Below, in pieces: positions 46,590 to 56,350 of a stretch of DNA of 64,000 nt; the stretch's first letter is position 1; each line of letters starts with the position of its first letter. Below the pieces are notes generated by a model. It was given only the letters and a program-made list of their open reading frames with translations, was not told the origin of the DNA and did no database searches. The stretch is from an uncultured Pelagibacteraceae bacterium (GTDB lineage: Bacteria; Pseudomonadota; Alphaproteobacteria; Pelagibacterales; Pelagibacteraceae): NCBI GenBank assembly GCA_902585415.1, contig CACIDN010000002.1, positions 62,001 to 126,000 of the forward strand, read 5' to 3'. Position numbers and translations under genes: made by a program.

Positions 46590-47984
46590 ATGAAAAATAA
46601 TTTAAATGTTAACATTAATAAAAATTTTAACTGGGAACTCATTCAAAAAGAATTACGTAGACAATTTGGAAATGAAATTTATGAGAGCTGGTTAAGAAAA
46701 ATCATATTTGAGGAAAAGTTTATCAATTATATATTAGTTTCTGTATCAACAAGATTTATTAGAGATTGGATTGTTTCTCGATACTTAGATCAAATACTTG
46801 GGATAATTAAAAAATTTAACAAAGAAATAGTTAGAATAGAGTTTAAAATAGAAAATAAAACAAATAACGATTCGAATAATATTGAAAAAAATCTAGATAC
46901 AAATATATCTTTTATAAAGGACTCTTTTTTACAATATAACCGAATAGACAACAGTAAATCTTTTGAAAACTTTATTATAGGTGAAAGCAACAAGCTTGCT
47001 TATGAAGCATCAAAAAAAGTCTCGGAAAAAGTTTCAAATTATAATCCATTTTATTTGTACGCAGGTGTTGGCATGGGTAAAACACATCTTTTAAACGCCA
47101 TAGGTCTTGAGCTCAAAAAAGAGAATAAAGTCACATTTATATCAGCAGAGAGGTTTATGTATCAATTTGTGAAATCAATTAGATCAAATGAAATGGTGAA
47201 ATTTAAAGATAATTTTAGAAATACTGATGTCTTAATTATAGATGATATTCAATTTATGAATGGAAAAGAAGCAATGCAAGAAGAATTCTTTCACACATTT
47301 AATTCTTTGATTGATAAAGGATCAAAAGTTATTTTGTCTGCAGACAGACCACCTAATAAGCTATTAAAAATACAAGAGAGAATAAAATCCAGATTTGCAG
47401 GAGGCTTAGTAGTAGATATTCAAAACCCAGAATACGATTTACGTTTAAGAATTTTAAAGAAAAAAGTTGATGAATTAAATTTATTATACAAAGAAAATTT
47501 AAATATTACAGATGATTTGCTAAAATTTATTAGTAATGAAATAAGGAGTAGTATTAGAGAGCTAGTAGGTGCATTAAATAGAATAGCATCTTTTTCAAGA
47601 ATTTATAATAGAGTTCCAAATTTAAACGAAATTAAAATAATTTTGAAAGATTTGCTCAACTTAAATGAAACAAAAATCACAATAGAAAATATACAAACAT
47701 TAGTTTGTAAATACTTCAAAATAAGCAAAAATGAGATGTTATCATCGAGAAGATCTAGATATTTAGTCAGACCCAGGCAGGTTGCAATATATTTGTCTAA
47801 AATTCTTACAACTAAGTCCTTACCCGAAATTGGAAGGGAGTTCTCAAATCGAGATCATACAACAATAATACATTCTGTAAAAGCAATAGAAAAACTTAAA
47901 ATAGACAACCTGGAAATTTCTAACGGAATAAACTTTTTAAAAAATCAAATATTATACAATAAAGAAAATGAAGTTCAGTGTTAA
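46590..47984 (+). CDS. dnaA: chromosomal replication initiator DnaA
   Basis: A 464-residue AAA+ initiator. Domain I begins FNWELIQKELRRQFG; domain III has Walker A GVGMGKTH (159-166) and Walker B VLIIDDIQF; domain IV carries the box-binding signature SNRDHTTIIHSVKAIEK. The ATG at 46590 was chosen for its GGAG ribosome-binding site; a TTG 13 codons upstream also is in frame. The 3' end overlaps dnaN by 17 bases. Confidence 0.97.
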   Translation: MKNNLNVNINKNFNWELIQKELRRQFGNEIYESWLRKIIFEEKFINYILVSVSTRFIRDWIVSRYLDQILGIIKKFNKEIVRIEFKIENKTNNDSNNIEKNLDTNISFIKDSFLQYNRIDNSKSFENFIIGESNKLAYEASKKVSEKVSNYNPFYLYAGVGMGKTHLLNAIGLELKKENKVTFISAERFMYQFVKSIRSNEMVKFKDNFRNTDVLIIDDIQFMNGKEAMQEEFFHTFNSLIDKGSKVILSADRPPNKLLKIQERIKSRFAGGLVVDIQNPEYDLRLRILKKKVDELNLLYKENLNITDDLLKFISNEIRSSIRELVGALNRIASFSRIYNRVPNLNEIKIILKDLLNLNETKITIENIQTLVCKYFKISKNEMLSSRRSRYLVRPRQVAIYLSKILTTKSLPEIGREFSNRDHTTIIHSVKAIEKLKIDNLEISNGINFLKNQILYNKENEVQC

Positions 47985-49080
47985 TCAAAAAGATTTGCAG
48001 GAGTCATTAGGATTTTGTCAAAATGTGATCGAGAGAAGAAGCACTTTACCGATTTTATCTAATGTTTTAATTGAGGCAAAATCAGGCAAACTTAAAATTA
48101 CAGCTACTGATCTGGATTTAATATTTGTTCATTATGTTAACAATGTAGATATTTCTGTAGAAGGAGAAACAACTACAAACTCTACAATTATGCATGATAT
48201 TGTAAGAAAGCTTTCTTCTGGTAAAAAAATAAACATAGAGTCTATTTCTGAGAGCAAAATTCAGATTGAGACAGAAAAATCAGTTTTTAAATTAAATTGT
48301 TTAGATGCAAAAGAATTTCCGCTCTCTGAGGATAATATGGAGGCAGAGGAAGTTTTACTTAATTCTCAAAATTTTTTAAAACTTTTAAATAAATGTAAAT
48401 TTTCAATATCAAACGATGAGACAAGACATTTTTTGAGTGGAATTTTTATCCACTTTACACAAAGTGAAGAAAAAAACTTTCTTACCGCAGTATCAACTGA
48501 CTCCCACAGAATGTCTGTTTCTAAAATGAGACTAGATCAGCCTATAAAATTTGAGCCAATTATATTGCCTAAAAAAACGATATATCAACTATGTTCTCTT
48601 CTTGAGAGCTTTAATGGAAATTTAAAATTATATAACTCAAAATCAAAAGTAAAATTTGCATTAAATAACAGTATTTTAACATCAAAAGTTATAGATGGTA
48701 AATTTCCAAATTATATACAAGTAATACCAAAAAATAACAAAAAAAAACTGGAAGCAGACTTAGGCTTGTTTCAAAATAGCGTTGATAGGGTTGCTTCGGT
48801 TTCCTCAGATAAAAAAGATGGTGTAAGATTTAATATTTCTAAAGACCAGCTAGATCTCTCAGTTAACAATACTAATAGTGGAAATGGAAAAGAGACTTTG
48901 TCTGTTAAATTTGATCACGATTTAGATATAAGCTTTAATTCTAAATATTTAATTGATGTTTCTAGCCAACTAGAGGGGAAAAATATTGAAATTTATTTCA
49001 ATGATACTGCGTCACCTGCGCTAATTAAAGATCCAGGTGATTTTGACAGTATATATGTTATTATGCCAATGAAAGGTTAG
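47968..49080 (+). CDS. dnaN: DNA polymerase III sliding clamp (beta subunit)
   Basis: A 370-residue protein with the three-domain clamp fold. The N-terminus MKFSVNQKDLQESLGFCQNV and ERRSTLPILSNVLIEA are characteristic, and the C-terminus ends PALIKDPGDFDSIYVIMPMKG, close to the canonical MPMR end. It overlaps dnaA by 17 bases. recF, which often follows, is absent; plsC converges two bases after the stop. Confidence 0.97.
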   Translation: MKFSVNQKDLQESLGFCQNVIERRSTLPILSNVLIEAKSGKLKITATDLDLIFVHYVNNVDISVEGETTTNSTIMHDIVRKLSSGKKINIESISESKIQIETEKSVFKLNCLDAKEFPLSEDNMEAEEVLLNSQNFLKLLNKCKFSISNDETRHFLSGIFIHFTQSEEKNFLTAVSTDSHRMSVSKMRLDQPIKFEPIILPKKTIYQLCSLLESFNGNLKLYNSKSKVKFALNNSILTSKVIDGKFPNYIQVIPKNNKKKLEADLGLFQNSVDRVASVSSDKKDGVRFNISKDQLDLSVNNTNSGNGKETLSVKFDHDLDISFNSKYLIDVSSQLEGKNIEIYFNDTASPALIKDPGDFDSIYVIMPMKG

Positions 49081-49082
49081 AG

Positions 49083-49784
49083 TTAAGAAATATTATTAAG
49101 TTCATCGTATATACTTTTTTCAACTTTACTTGCTAGCTCATTTTTTTCTAGCCCATTTGAAAATAAATTTAATATAGAAATAGTTATTGTTTGATTGGGT
49201 TTTAATCTACCGTTCCTAGGCCACACTTTCCCTGAATTAATTGCAACTGGCAAACATGAAATTTTAAGATCATTGTAAATTCTTGAGAATCCTTTTTTAA
49301 ATCTCGATCTATCATCAAAACTCTTCCTTGTGCCTTGTGGAAAAATTATTAAGGTTCTGCGATCATCCTGTAAAATTTTTTTTACTTGTTCAGAAAAATT
49401 TAGGTTGTCTTTTGAAATTCTATTTCTATTGATTGATATGCAGCCCATTTTTTTTAAATACCATCCAAACAAAGGTATCTTTGTAAGTTCCTTTTTAAGA
49501 ATAAAAACTGAATTATCAAATATAGTTTGTAAAAAAAACGTCTCAAAAATAGATTGGTGAGAACTTACAACAAAGTATTTTTTATTGGTAATTAAGTTAT
49601 CCGACCCTTTAATTTCAATTTTGGTAGACATAATTAGTTTTAAACAAAATCCAGTCCAGTAACCTGCTATTTTTCCTCCTAATATAACTAAATTTCTGGT
49701 AAGTAATAAGGTAGGTGTAAATAAAATTAAAAGAAATATTAAACCGAAATAGAAAACAAATAGAAAAAAAATATTTCTTGCCAT
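49083..49784 (-). CDS. plsC: 1-acyl-sn-glycerol-3-phosphate acyltransferase
   Basis: A 233-residue membrane-associated acyltransferase that makes phosphatidic acid. One N-terminal membrane segment (about 5-30) precedes the catalytic motif SSHQSIFETF (HX4E, a variant of HX4D seen in many proteobacterial members); the second motif is FPQGTRKSFDDR. It lies four bases after lysA. Confidence 0.88.
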   Translation of the reverse strand: MARNIFFLFVFYFGLIFLLILFTPTLLLTRNLVILGGKIAGYWTGFCLKLIMSTKIEIKGSDNLITNKKYFVVSSHQSIFETFFLQTIFDNSVFILKKELTKIPLFGWYLKKMGCISINRNRISKDNLNFSEQVKKILQDDRRTLIIFPQGTRKSFDDRSRFKKGFSRIYNDLKISCLPVAINSGKVWPRNGRLKPNQTITISILNLFSNGLEKNELASKVEKSIYDELNNIS

Positions 49785-49788
49785 CGAA

Positions 49789-51003
49789 TTAAATTAAGTC
49801 ATTCAAACTTTGTTTTTTACTAATTTTTTTTATATTTGACTTATTTACAATTACTTCTAGAGGACGCGGCCTTAAGTTATAGTTAGATGTTAAAACAATC
49901 CCATATGCACCAACATCTTTAATTGCTAAATTATCACCTTCATTTAATTGTTGATAATTTTTGGTTCTTAGAAAACGATCAGATGTTTCACAAATTGGTC
50001 CAACAAAATCATGTGAAATAGAATTTTTACTTGATTTTTTAACTAGTGGAATTATATCATGCCTAGAATTGTAAAGTGCAGGTCTTATCAAATCGTTCAT
50101 TCCAGCATCTATAATAATAAATTTCTTATTTGTGGTTTTTTTAATATAGATTATTTTGGTCAATAATATTGCTGTGTTTCCCACTATAGACCGACCGGGC
50201 TCGAATATTATCTTACAACTATTTTTTTTTGCAAATTTGTGAATATTTTTTGAAAGTCTTGTATAATCCAACTTTTTACCCTCTTTGTTATATTTGATAC
50301 CCATACCCCCACCTAAATCTACATACTCAAATTTATGTTTTGTTTTTGATAAAATTGCATTGATTGAGATAAGCACATTATCATATGGTTTATTTTGAGT
50401 TATTTGACTCCCGATATGAACACTTAAACATTTGAATTTAATATCTTTTGAATTAGCGAATTTATTTAGAATTTTTATTATCTCAGCTTTATTCAATCCA
50501 AATTTATCTTGTGTTCTACCAGTTGATATTTTTGAATTAGTTTTTGCGTCTACATTTGGATTTAATCTCAAACCAACGCTAACCTTCTTTTTCAATTTTT
50601 TAGCTAATTTTTCTATAATTTTTAATTCACTTTCAGATTCAACATTTATTAAGAGTATATTCTTATTAATTGCAAATTTGAGTTCTTCAAACTTTTTTCC
50701 TACGCCAGAATAAACAATTTTATTTGGTTTAAAACCTAAGGATAACACTTTCTTCAATTCACCGTCAGACACTACATCGGCTCCAAGACCGTGTTTCTTT
50801 ACAATTTTAAGTATATTTGAATTATAATTTGATTTAACTGAGAAACAAATTAAAGGATCAAAAGATTTGAAAGAACTTTTAAAATTATTTATATTTTCAA
50901 TTAATCTTTTAGTTGAGTAACAATAAATTGGTGACCCATATTTTTTAATTAGGTTTTCTGCTTTAATTTTTTCAATATAAAAGTTGTTTTTTTTATAATG
51001 CAT
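49789..51003 (-). CDS. lysA: diaminopimelate decarboxylase
   Basis: A 404-residue PLP-dependent fold III decarboxylase, the last step of lysine synthesis. The PLP lysine is in CFSVKSNYNSNILK; the phosphate-binding glycines are in YVDLGGGMGIKY; EPGRSIVGN and GPICETSDRF line the active site. Its ATG overlaps the stop of lptM (TAATG) in the run argH-lptM-lysA-plsC. Confidence 0.95.
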   Translation of the reverse strand: MHYKKNNFYIEKIKAENLIKKYGSPIYCYSTKRLIENINNFKSSFKSFDPLICFSVKSNYNSNILKIVKKHGLGADVVSDGELKKVLSLGFKPNKIVYSGVGKKFEELKFAINKNILLINVESESELKIIEKLAKKLKKKVSVGLRLNPNVDAKTNSKISTGRTQDKFGLNKAEIIKILNKFANSKDIKFKCLSVHIGSQITQNKPYDNVLISINAILSKTKHKFEYVDLGGGMGIKYNKEGKKLDYTRLSKNIHKFAKKNSCKIIFEPGRSIVGNTAILLTKIIYIKKTTNKKFIIIDAGMNDLIRPALYNSRHDIIPLVKKSSKNSISHDFVGPICETSDRFLRTKNYQQLNEGDNLAIKDVGAYGIVLTSNYNLRPRPLEVIVNKSNIKKISKKQSLNDLI

Positions 51004-51119
51004 TAAATAAATATTTTTTGACTTTGACTAATATTATTTACTTTATATTCAGGATCAGCTTTCTTCCCACATGAATTTAAAAATAACAAAACAATTAAAA
51101 CTAATAAAAAATTTTTCAT
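51003..51119 (-). CDS. lptM: LptM-like small lipoprotein
   Basis: A 38-residue lipoprotein: MKNFLLVLIVLLFLNSC with lipobox LNSC (Cys17), then GKKADPEYK. Short lipoproteins with a C-G-(K/R)-K/G-x-P start between argH and lysA are the alphaproteobacterial form of LptM/YifL, which helps LptD mature for LPS export. It overlaps argH as ATGA and lysA as TAATG, so it is fully embedded in the operon. Confidence 0.8.
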   Translation of the reverse strand: MKNFLLVLIVLLFLNSCGKKADPEYKVNNISQSQKIFI

Positions 51120-52510
51120 TTAATTTCTTTTTTAAGTTTATTTATCATCTTCCTAATGTTTTCAAAAGATGTTCCTCCATAAGATTTCTTTGAGTTGACT
51201 GAATTTTTCAACTCTGCTTGTTCCAAAATTTCATAATTTAGTCTTTTATCTATACTTTTAATTTGATCTATATTTAATTCTTCAAATGTTAAATTTAATT
51301 TTTCAGCTAAATTTACAATTTTTGAGGTTATTTTATATGCTTCTCTGAAAGTAATATTTAAATTTTTCACCATGTTGTCAGCTAGGTCAGTAGCTGTTGT
51401 ATAACCTTTGCCGGCTGTTTTAAGCATTTCTTGCTTGTTAATTATTAGTCCTTTTAAAACTTCATCAAATAATATCAAACTATTTTTCAATGTGTCAAAC
51501 GACTTAAAAACTAATTCCTTGTCATCTTGCAAATCTTTAAAATAAGATAACGGTAGTCCCTTCACTATTGTCATCATTGAAATTAAAGAACCATAGCTAA
51601 AACCTGTTTTTCCTCTTAAATACTCTAATGTATCTGGATTTTTTTTTTGAGGCATAATAGAGGAGCCAGTTGTCAAATTATCTTTTAGTTTTATAAAATT
51701 AAATTGATCAGAGTTCCAAATAATCATTTCTTCAGAAATTCTTGAAATATGCATTGAACATATTGAAACATTGTATAAAAAATCTAAAACAAAATCTCTA
51801 TCAGATACTGTATCAATTGAATTATTAGTAGGCTTTTCAAATTTCAGTTTTTTTGTTGTATACCATCTATCAATTTTAAAAGAGGTACCAGAAATTGCAC
51901 AAACTCCCAGCGGGTTTTCGTTTAAGCTTTGTAAGCTATTATTAAATCTTATTTTATCTCTTTTAAACATTTCAACACATGACATAAAGTAATGTGCGAG
52001 TGAAATTGGCTGAGCATTTTTTAGATGTGTAAAGCCTGGTAAAACTGTTTTTATATTTTTCTGTGCATTATTAATTAAAGTTTTTATTACTTTTATCAGC
52101 AAATTATTAATCTCATTCGTAGAATCTTTCATCCAAAGCTTCAAATCTGTTAATACTTGATCATTTCTAGATCTAGCAGTATGTAAAAAACCGGCATCTT
52201 CTCCTATTAAATCAAATAATCTACTTTCAATATTCATATGAATATCTTCCTTAGAAATATCAAATTTAAATTTTTTTTTCTCAATCTCATTTTTAATTCT
52301 GTTTAAACCCCATAAAATTTTATCCTTTACTTTGAGAGAAATAATTTTTTGCTTATAAAGCATTTCTGTGTGGACTACAGAACCCCTAATATCCTGTCTG
52401 TATAAACGTTTATCTATATTGATAGAGGATCCTATATTCTTAAAATTGTTTGAAGTCGGCCTTTTAATTCGTGCGCTCCAAACTGCGTAGTTGTTTTTAT
52501 TTTTTCTCAT
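51116..52510 (-). CDS. argH: argininosuccinate lyase
   Basis: A 464-residue fumarase/aspartase-superfamily enzyme that releases arginine and fumarate. The superfamily signature is GSSIMPQKKNPD; HTARSRNDQVLTDLKLW and the TH.K.AQP motif (FTHLKNAQPISL) shape the active site. It is divergent from the TlpA-like gene with a 23-base gap and overlaps lptM by four bases. Confidence 0.95.
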   Translation of the reverse strand: MRKNKNNYAVWSARIKRPTSNNFKNIGSSINIDKRLYRQDIRGSVVHTEMLYKQKIISLKVKDKILWGLNRIKNEIEKKKFKFDISKEDIHMNIESRLFDLIGEDAGFLHTARSRNDQVLTDLKLWMKDSTNEINNLLIKVIKTLINNAQKNIKTVLPGFTHLKNAQPISLAHYFMSCVEMFKRDKIRFNNSLQSLNENPLGVCAISGTSFKIDRWYTTKKLKFEKPTNNSIDTVSDRDFVLDFLYNVSICSMHISRISEEMIIWNSDQFNFIKLKDNLTTGSSIMPQKKNPDTLEYLRGKTGFSYGSLISMMTIVKGLPLSYFKDLQDDKELVFKSFDTLKNSLILFDEVLKGLIINKQEMLKTAGKGYTTATDLADNMVKNLNITFREAYKITSKIVNLAEKLNLTFEELNIDQIKSIDKRLNYEILEQAELKNSVNSKKSYGGTSFENIRKMINKLKKEIK

Positions 52511-52533
52511 GATAATTACAAATTATATTTAGT

Positions 52534-53061
52534 ATGTCTAAATTAATTAAATTTTTTATAGCAGTTATATTTATTTTTTCTACATTTAGTAGCCACTCTA
52601 AAGATTTAAATTTACCAAAAAATTTGATTATTAAAGAAAAAATTAAAGAATATAAGGATGTATTTTTTAAGAATAGATTAGATGAGGATATTAATTTATC
52701 AAATTACAATGGAAAGTTAATTTTAATGAATTTTTGGGCAACCTGGTGTGAACCTTGTAAAGAAGAAATGCCCTCACTTGATAAGCTTGCAGTTGATCAA
52801 AATTTTAAAAACTTAGAAATTTTAGCAATAAATATCGGTCAAGAAAAAATAAATAAAATTGAAGAATTTTATAATAAAACTAAAATTGAAAAATTAGATA
52901 TATTTTATGATACAGATGTCAGACTAGCAAAAAAATTTTTACTTCGCGGGGTTCCAACAACATTAATTATCAATAAAGAAGGCAAGGAAATAGCTAGAGT
53001 TGTAGGGTCTATAGATTTTCAAGATAATAGATTTAAGTCATGGCTTCAGAACTTTGATTAA
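52534..53061 (+). CDS. TlpA/ResA-like periplasmic thiol-disulphide protein
   Basis: A 175-residue exported thioredoxin. A signal peptide or uncleaved anchor (4-20) precedes a thioredoxin fold with the active site WCEPC in MNFWATWCEPCKEEMPSL and the cis-Pro in RGVPTTLI. Such proteins reduce apocytochrome c or copper-site cysteines. A place next to argH is conserved in alphaproteobacteria. It converges with the HIG1 gene, overlapping by four bases. Confidence 0.87.
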   Translation: MSKLIKFFIAVIFIFSTFSSHSKDLNLPKNLIIKEKIKEYKDVFFKNRLDEDINLSNYNGKLILMNFWATWCEPCKEEMPSLDKLAVDQNFKNLEILAINIGQEKINKIEEFYNKTKIEKLDIFYDTDVRLAKKFLLRGVPTTLIINKEGKEIARVVGSIDFQDNRFKSWLQNFD

Positions 53062-53261
53062 TCTTTAAAAAAATATGCGAGACAAACCAAAACTATGATA
53101 GCAACAAATTGCAACAGAACTCTTAGCTGCATAAGTTTATTTGAATATTTTTTACTTGTAGAGCCACCTTTAAATAATGTACCAATACCTAGTACCAGAA
53201 CTATAGCAACTGATAATATTAAAACTACAGCTATTATTTTTATTAAAATTTCGGAAACCAT
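53058..53261 (-). CDS. HIG1-domain twin-helix membrane protein
   Basis: A 67-residue protein with two membrane helices (about 8-29 and 47-64) and the conserved loop SNKLMQLRVLLQFVAI between them. This is the HIG1 (hypoxia-induced gene 1) pattern. In mitochondria and alphaproteobacteria such proteins associate with terminal oxidases. No oxidase genes are in the window, so the partner is unknown. Confidence 0.85.
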   Translation of the reverse strand: MVSEILIKIIAVVLILSVAIVLVLGIGTLFKGGSTSKKYSNKLMQLRVLLQFVAIIVLVCLAYFFKD

Positions 53262-53311
53262 AAAAAGTATTTATTACATAAATATTAAAAAAAAAATAAA
53301 ATAATTTATTT

Positions 53312-53971
53312 ATGGCATTTTGCCTAGACACAAAACTAATAAAACCAGACTCTGAGAAAGAAATAAAAAATATAGTTTTGTTATTACATGGTTATGGTGG
53401 TGACGGAAATGACATTTCACAAGTCACATTAAATTGGAAAAGATTTTTACCTAACACACTTTTTGTTTGCCCTAATGCTCCTGAAAAATGTTTAATAAGT
53501 CCATCTGGTTATCAATGGTTTGATTTAAGTCAAGACAACGAGAAATTTATTTTGAAGGAAAGTAAAAAAAATGAGGAAATATTAAAAAAATTCTTAGAGG
53601 AAATTAAAGAAAAATTTTCATTACCAAATTCTAAAATATGTTTATCTGGATTTAGTCAAGGATGCATGATGTCAATCAATGTGGGTCTTTCATCTGATGA
53701 AAAATATTCTGGAATTTTAGGATTCTCAGGAAAAATTATTAACAAAGAAGATTTATCAAAAAGAATAACTCATAAACCTGAAACATTATTGATACACGGC
53801 GAAAATGACGACATTGTTTCTTGTGTAAAATCTTTAGAAGCCAAAGATTTCTTCGAAAGAAACAAAATTTCTGTTGAATTAAAAATAATAAAAAATTGTG
53901 GACATCATATACCTATTGAAGCATCAAGCATAGGGTTAAAGTTTATAAAAAAAATATTTAATATAAATTAA
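53312..53971 (+). CDS. alpha/beta-hydrolase, phospholipase/carboxylesterase family
   Basis: A 219-residue cytoplasmic esterase. LLLHGYGGDGND forms the oxyanion-hole region; the nucleophile elbow is GFSQGCM (Ser); the acid is in HGENDDIV; and the His in CGHHIPIE. This matches the YpfH/EstB-type family, which hydrolyses short acyl esters. The natural substrate is not evident. It is flanked by a 50-base and a 57-base gap, so probably transcribed alone. Confidence 0.88.
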   Translation: MAFCLDTKLIKPDSEKEIKNIVLLLHGYGGDGNDISQVTLNWKRFLPNTLFVCPNAPEKCLISPSGYQWFDLSQDNEKFILKESKKNEEILKKFLEEIKEKFSLPNSKICLSGFSQGCMMSINVGLSSDEKYSGILGFSGKIINKEDLSKRITHKPETLLIHGENDDIVSCVKSLEAKDFFERNKISVELKIIKNCGHHIPIEASSIGLKFIKKIFNIN

Positions 53972-54028
53972 ATAACATTTAACAATTTGAAGCATTGAAT
54001 TAATTTTTTTTTTAGGTTAATTTAATTT

Positions 54029-54595
54029 ATGAATTTTCGAGATCACAATGTTTCATTAGAAAAATGTCCTGCACTAGTTTTAAATGCAGATTATAGACCT
54101 TTAAGTTACTATCCATTATCCCTATGGAGTTGGCAGGACTCAATTAAATCTGTGTTCTTAGATAGAGTATTAATAGTTTCTTATTATGATAGAGTAATAA
54201 GAAGTCCTTCATTTAGCATGAAGCTTCCGAGTGTTATTGCACTAAAAAGTTATATTAAACCACTTTCAAATCCAAACTTCACAAGGTTCAATGTCTTCTT
54301 AAGAGATAAATTTTCTTGTCAGTATTGCGGAGGTAAAAACGAATTAACTTTTGATCATTTGTTACCAAGATCAAAAGGAGGAAAAACTGATTGGGATAAT
54401 GTTGTAACGGCTTGCTCAGCTTGCAATGTTAAAAAAGGAGGCCGACTATTAGAAAAATCAGGAATGAAATTAAATCAAAGGCCTTTTCAACCCACTACTG
54501 AAGATCTTCATAAAAATGGTAGAAATTTTCCACCTAATTTTTTGCACAAAAGTTGGATGGATTATTTGTATTGGGATGTAGAATTAGAACCTTAA
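54029..54595 (+). CDS. HNH endonuclease family protein
   Basis: A 188-residue protein. The N-terminus (LVLNADYRPLSYYPLSLWSWQDSI) is a conserved cap of this HNH group. The nuclease core has CQYCG ... LTFDHLLPRSKGGKTDWDNVV and ACSACNVKKGG, giving two CxxC zinc knuckles around the His of the HNH motif. The family is widespread and chromosomal in alphaproteobacteria; its role is unsettled, and there is no sign of a mobile or defence setting here. Confidence 0.88.
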   Translation: MNFRDHNVSLEKCPALVLNADYRPLSYYPLSLWSWQDSIKSVFLDRVLIVSYYDRVIRSPSFSMKLPSVIALKSYIKPLSNPNFTRFNVFLRDKFSCQYCGGKNELTFDHLLPRSKGGKTDWDNVVTACSACNVKKGGRLLEKSGMKLNQRPFQPTTEDLHKNGRNFPPNFLHKSWMDYLYWDVELEP

Positions 54596-55129
54596 TTAGA
54601 TTTTTTCAGATATATTAATTGCAATTTTTGAACCAGTTTTTATTACTTTATCAAATATAGAATATAAACCATCTTTTGTCGCTCCTTCATCGTAAGCAAT
54701 ATCTTTATGATCTATTTCGTCTTGTCTAAATTTTTTTATCTTTTTTTTAAGTGATTTTTCGTCATTTTTAATTTCTTTTATTTGGTTTAAGTAATGTTCA
54801 TCTATTACCTCTTCGACAGATGCAGTACAAAGCATTGCTGCTTTTTTTCCCAGTAATGTACTACCAAAACCTAAACCTAAACCCAAAAGATCCCATAAAG
54901 GTAAAAATTTTGTTGGTTCAATTCCTCTTTTTTTTATTTCTTTTTCAAAAAACTCACAATGCTCTACTTCATGCTCTTTCATATGTTCAATAGTCTTCTT
55001 TAGTTCTTCATTTTTAACAACAGTATTTAAGGCTAAAAGCTGACCTTCATAAATTTTGATTGCACCTCTTTCACCTGCATGATCTACTCTAATAAATTCT
55101 TCAATTCTTTTTTTATTACTTTTTTGCAT
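54596..55129 (-). CDS. coq7: Coq7-type 5-demethoxyubiquinol hydroxylase
   Basis: A 177-residue di-iron enzyme for the last hydroxylation in ubiquinone synthesis. The ferritin-like iron ligands are in VDHAGERGAIKIYEGQ, HEVEHCEFFE, VEEVIDEHY and RQDEIDHKDIA. The ATG at 55129 was preferred to a TTG six codons upstream. Even so, its first 14 bases overlap dsbB. This O2-dependent enzyme, with ubiE and ubiB at 43-45 kb, points to an aerobic quinone pathway. Confidence 0.94.
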   Translation of the reverse strand: MQKSNKKRIEEFIRVDHAGERGAIKIYEGQLLALNTVVKNEELKKTIEHMKEHEVEHCEFFEKEIKKRGIEPTKFLPLWDLLGLGLGFGSTLLGKKAAMLCTASVEEVIDEHYLNQIKEIKNDEKSLKKKIKKFRQDEIDHKDIAYDEGATKDGLYSIFDKVIKTGSKIAINISEKI

Positions 55130-55589
55130 ACTTAAATATATAGACAATGACTATGGTTAAAACAAACGAAATTATAAAATTTAAGGTCGCAAGCGAAACC
55201 CCAAATATTGAAAAATCTACGTCTTTACAATCAGGCTGAATATTATTTAGAGATTTAAGTATTTCCTCTTTCTCGAGGGCTTTAATATTTTCACCTGTGC
55301 ATGAAAATAGTGGTTCAATAATTCCTTTTTCAATACTTACATGATAACCTGACAACAAAATACCTGCTAAAAAGGTCAATCCTAAAATTATTAATAAAAT
55401 ATTCCTATTACCAATGAAAAAAACAATTAAACTTATAAATATCGCTATAGCGTATGGTATTCTCTGGTAGATACATAATATACATGGTTTAAAACCAAGT
55501 ATGTATTCTACGTATAAAGCCGCAGCTAAAGAAAAAAAACTAAGAGTAAAAATTATAATATAAAATTTTGTGATGTTTTGATCTGACAT
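55116..55589 (-). CDS. dsbB: DsbB-family disulphide bond formation protein
   Basis: A 157-residue inner-membrane protein with four hydrophobic segments. The first periplasmic Cys pair is in GFKPCILCIYQRIPYA, the second is spread over LFSCTG ... PDCKD. It passes electrons from a periplasmic thiol oxidase to ubiquinone, which ties it to coq7 in the same leftward transcript. No dsbA is visible in the window. Confidence 0.9.
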   Translation of the reverse strand: MSDQNITKFYIIIFTLSFFSLAAALYVEYILGFKPCILCIYQRIPYAIAIFISLIVFFIGNRNILLIILGLTFLAGILLSGYHVSIEKGIIEPLFSCTGENIKALEKEEILKSLNNIQPDCKDVDFSIFGVSLATLNFIISFVLTIVIVYIFKYAKK

Positions 55590-55594
55590 TTATT

Positions 55595-56197
55595 TTAAAA
55601 ATTTATAAGAAATTTATATACAAAAAATGCAAAAACTATAATAATTATCGATACCAATATAGAGACTGGAACCAGTTTTTTTTCAATAATCTTTTTCATT
55701 GCTGCACCGAAATTACCCAAGAGAAATGCGATTATAAAAAATCTAGATCCTCTCGTTAGAAGAGAGACTATAACAAAATAAAGGAAGTTAAAATGTACAA
55801 ACCCACTTGTGATTGTGAGCAATTTAAAGGGCACAGGTGTAAAACCTGCAATCGCAAGTAATGTAACCCACGCAATTATTCCGCCATCAGAAGAAACCCT
55901 ATCTTTTAAAAAATTAGTATCATCAACTCCATATAGCTCAAATATCTTTATACCGATCTCATTAAAAAAAATATATCCTATAAGATATCCTAAACACGCA
56001 CCCAAAACTGAACCTGTTGTTGCTATAAAAGCTATTTTTTTCCACTCATTTTTCTTTGCAATTGTCATAGGTATTATAAATACATCAGGCGGTATAGGAA
56101 AAATAAAGCTTTCAATAAATGATATAAAACCTAAAAATTTTTTAGAGTTTTTGTGACCGGCAATTTTAATAGATTTATTATAAATATTTTTAATCAT
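55595..56197 (-). CDS. DedA/YqaA-family membrane protein
   Basis: A 200-residue polytopic protein with about five hydrophobic segments. FIESFIFPIPPDVFIIPM and the conserved GSVLGACLGYLIGYIF and GFTPVPFKLLTITSGFVHF segments are those of the YqaA branch of the DedA (SNARE-associated) family, likely lipid scramblases. The gene is five bases upstream of dsbB and 59 bases from the divergent tRNA-Leu. Confidence 0.87.
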   Translation of the reverse strand: MIKNIYNKSIKIAGHKNSKKFLGFISFIESFIFPIPPDVFIIPMTIAKKNEWKKIAFIATTGSVLGACLGYLIGYIFFNEIGIKIFELYGVDDTNFLKDRVSSDGGIIAWVTLLAIAGFTPVPFKLLTITSGFVHFNFLYFVIVSLLTRGSRFFIIAFLLGNFGAAMKKIIEKKLVPVSILVSIIIIVFAFFVYKFLINF

Positions 56198-56256
56198 AAA
56201 TTTGTGTTCTAAAAACGCTCTTTATACTATAAATTTTAGATTAAATTAATTAAAAA

Positions 56257-56343
56257 GGGCGAATGGCGGAACTGGTAGACGCGTTGGACTCAAAATCCAA
56301 TAGCAGCAATGTTGTGAGAGTTCGAGTCTCTCTTCGCCCACCA
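56257..56343 (+). tRNA. tRNA-Leu (anticodon CAA)
   Basis: An 87-base class II tRNA with encoded CCA. The acceptor GGGCGAA pairs with TTCGCCC; the anticodon arm is TTGGA-CTCAAAA-TCCAA, with CAA at positions 34-36 (reads UUG); a long variable arm (AGCAGCAATGTTGTG) and a TTCGAGT T-loop follow. It ends seven bases before the acyl-CoA synthetase ATG. Confidence 0.96.
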
Positions 56344-56350
56344 AAACAAA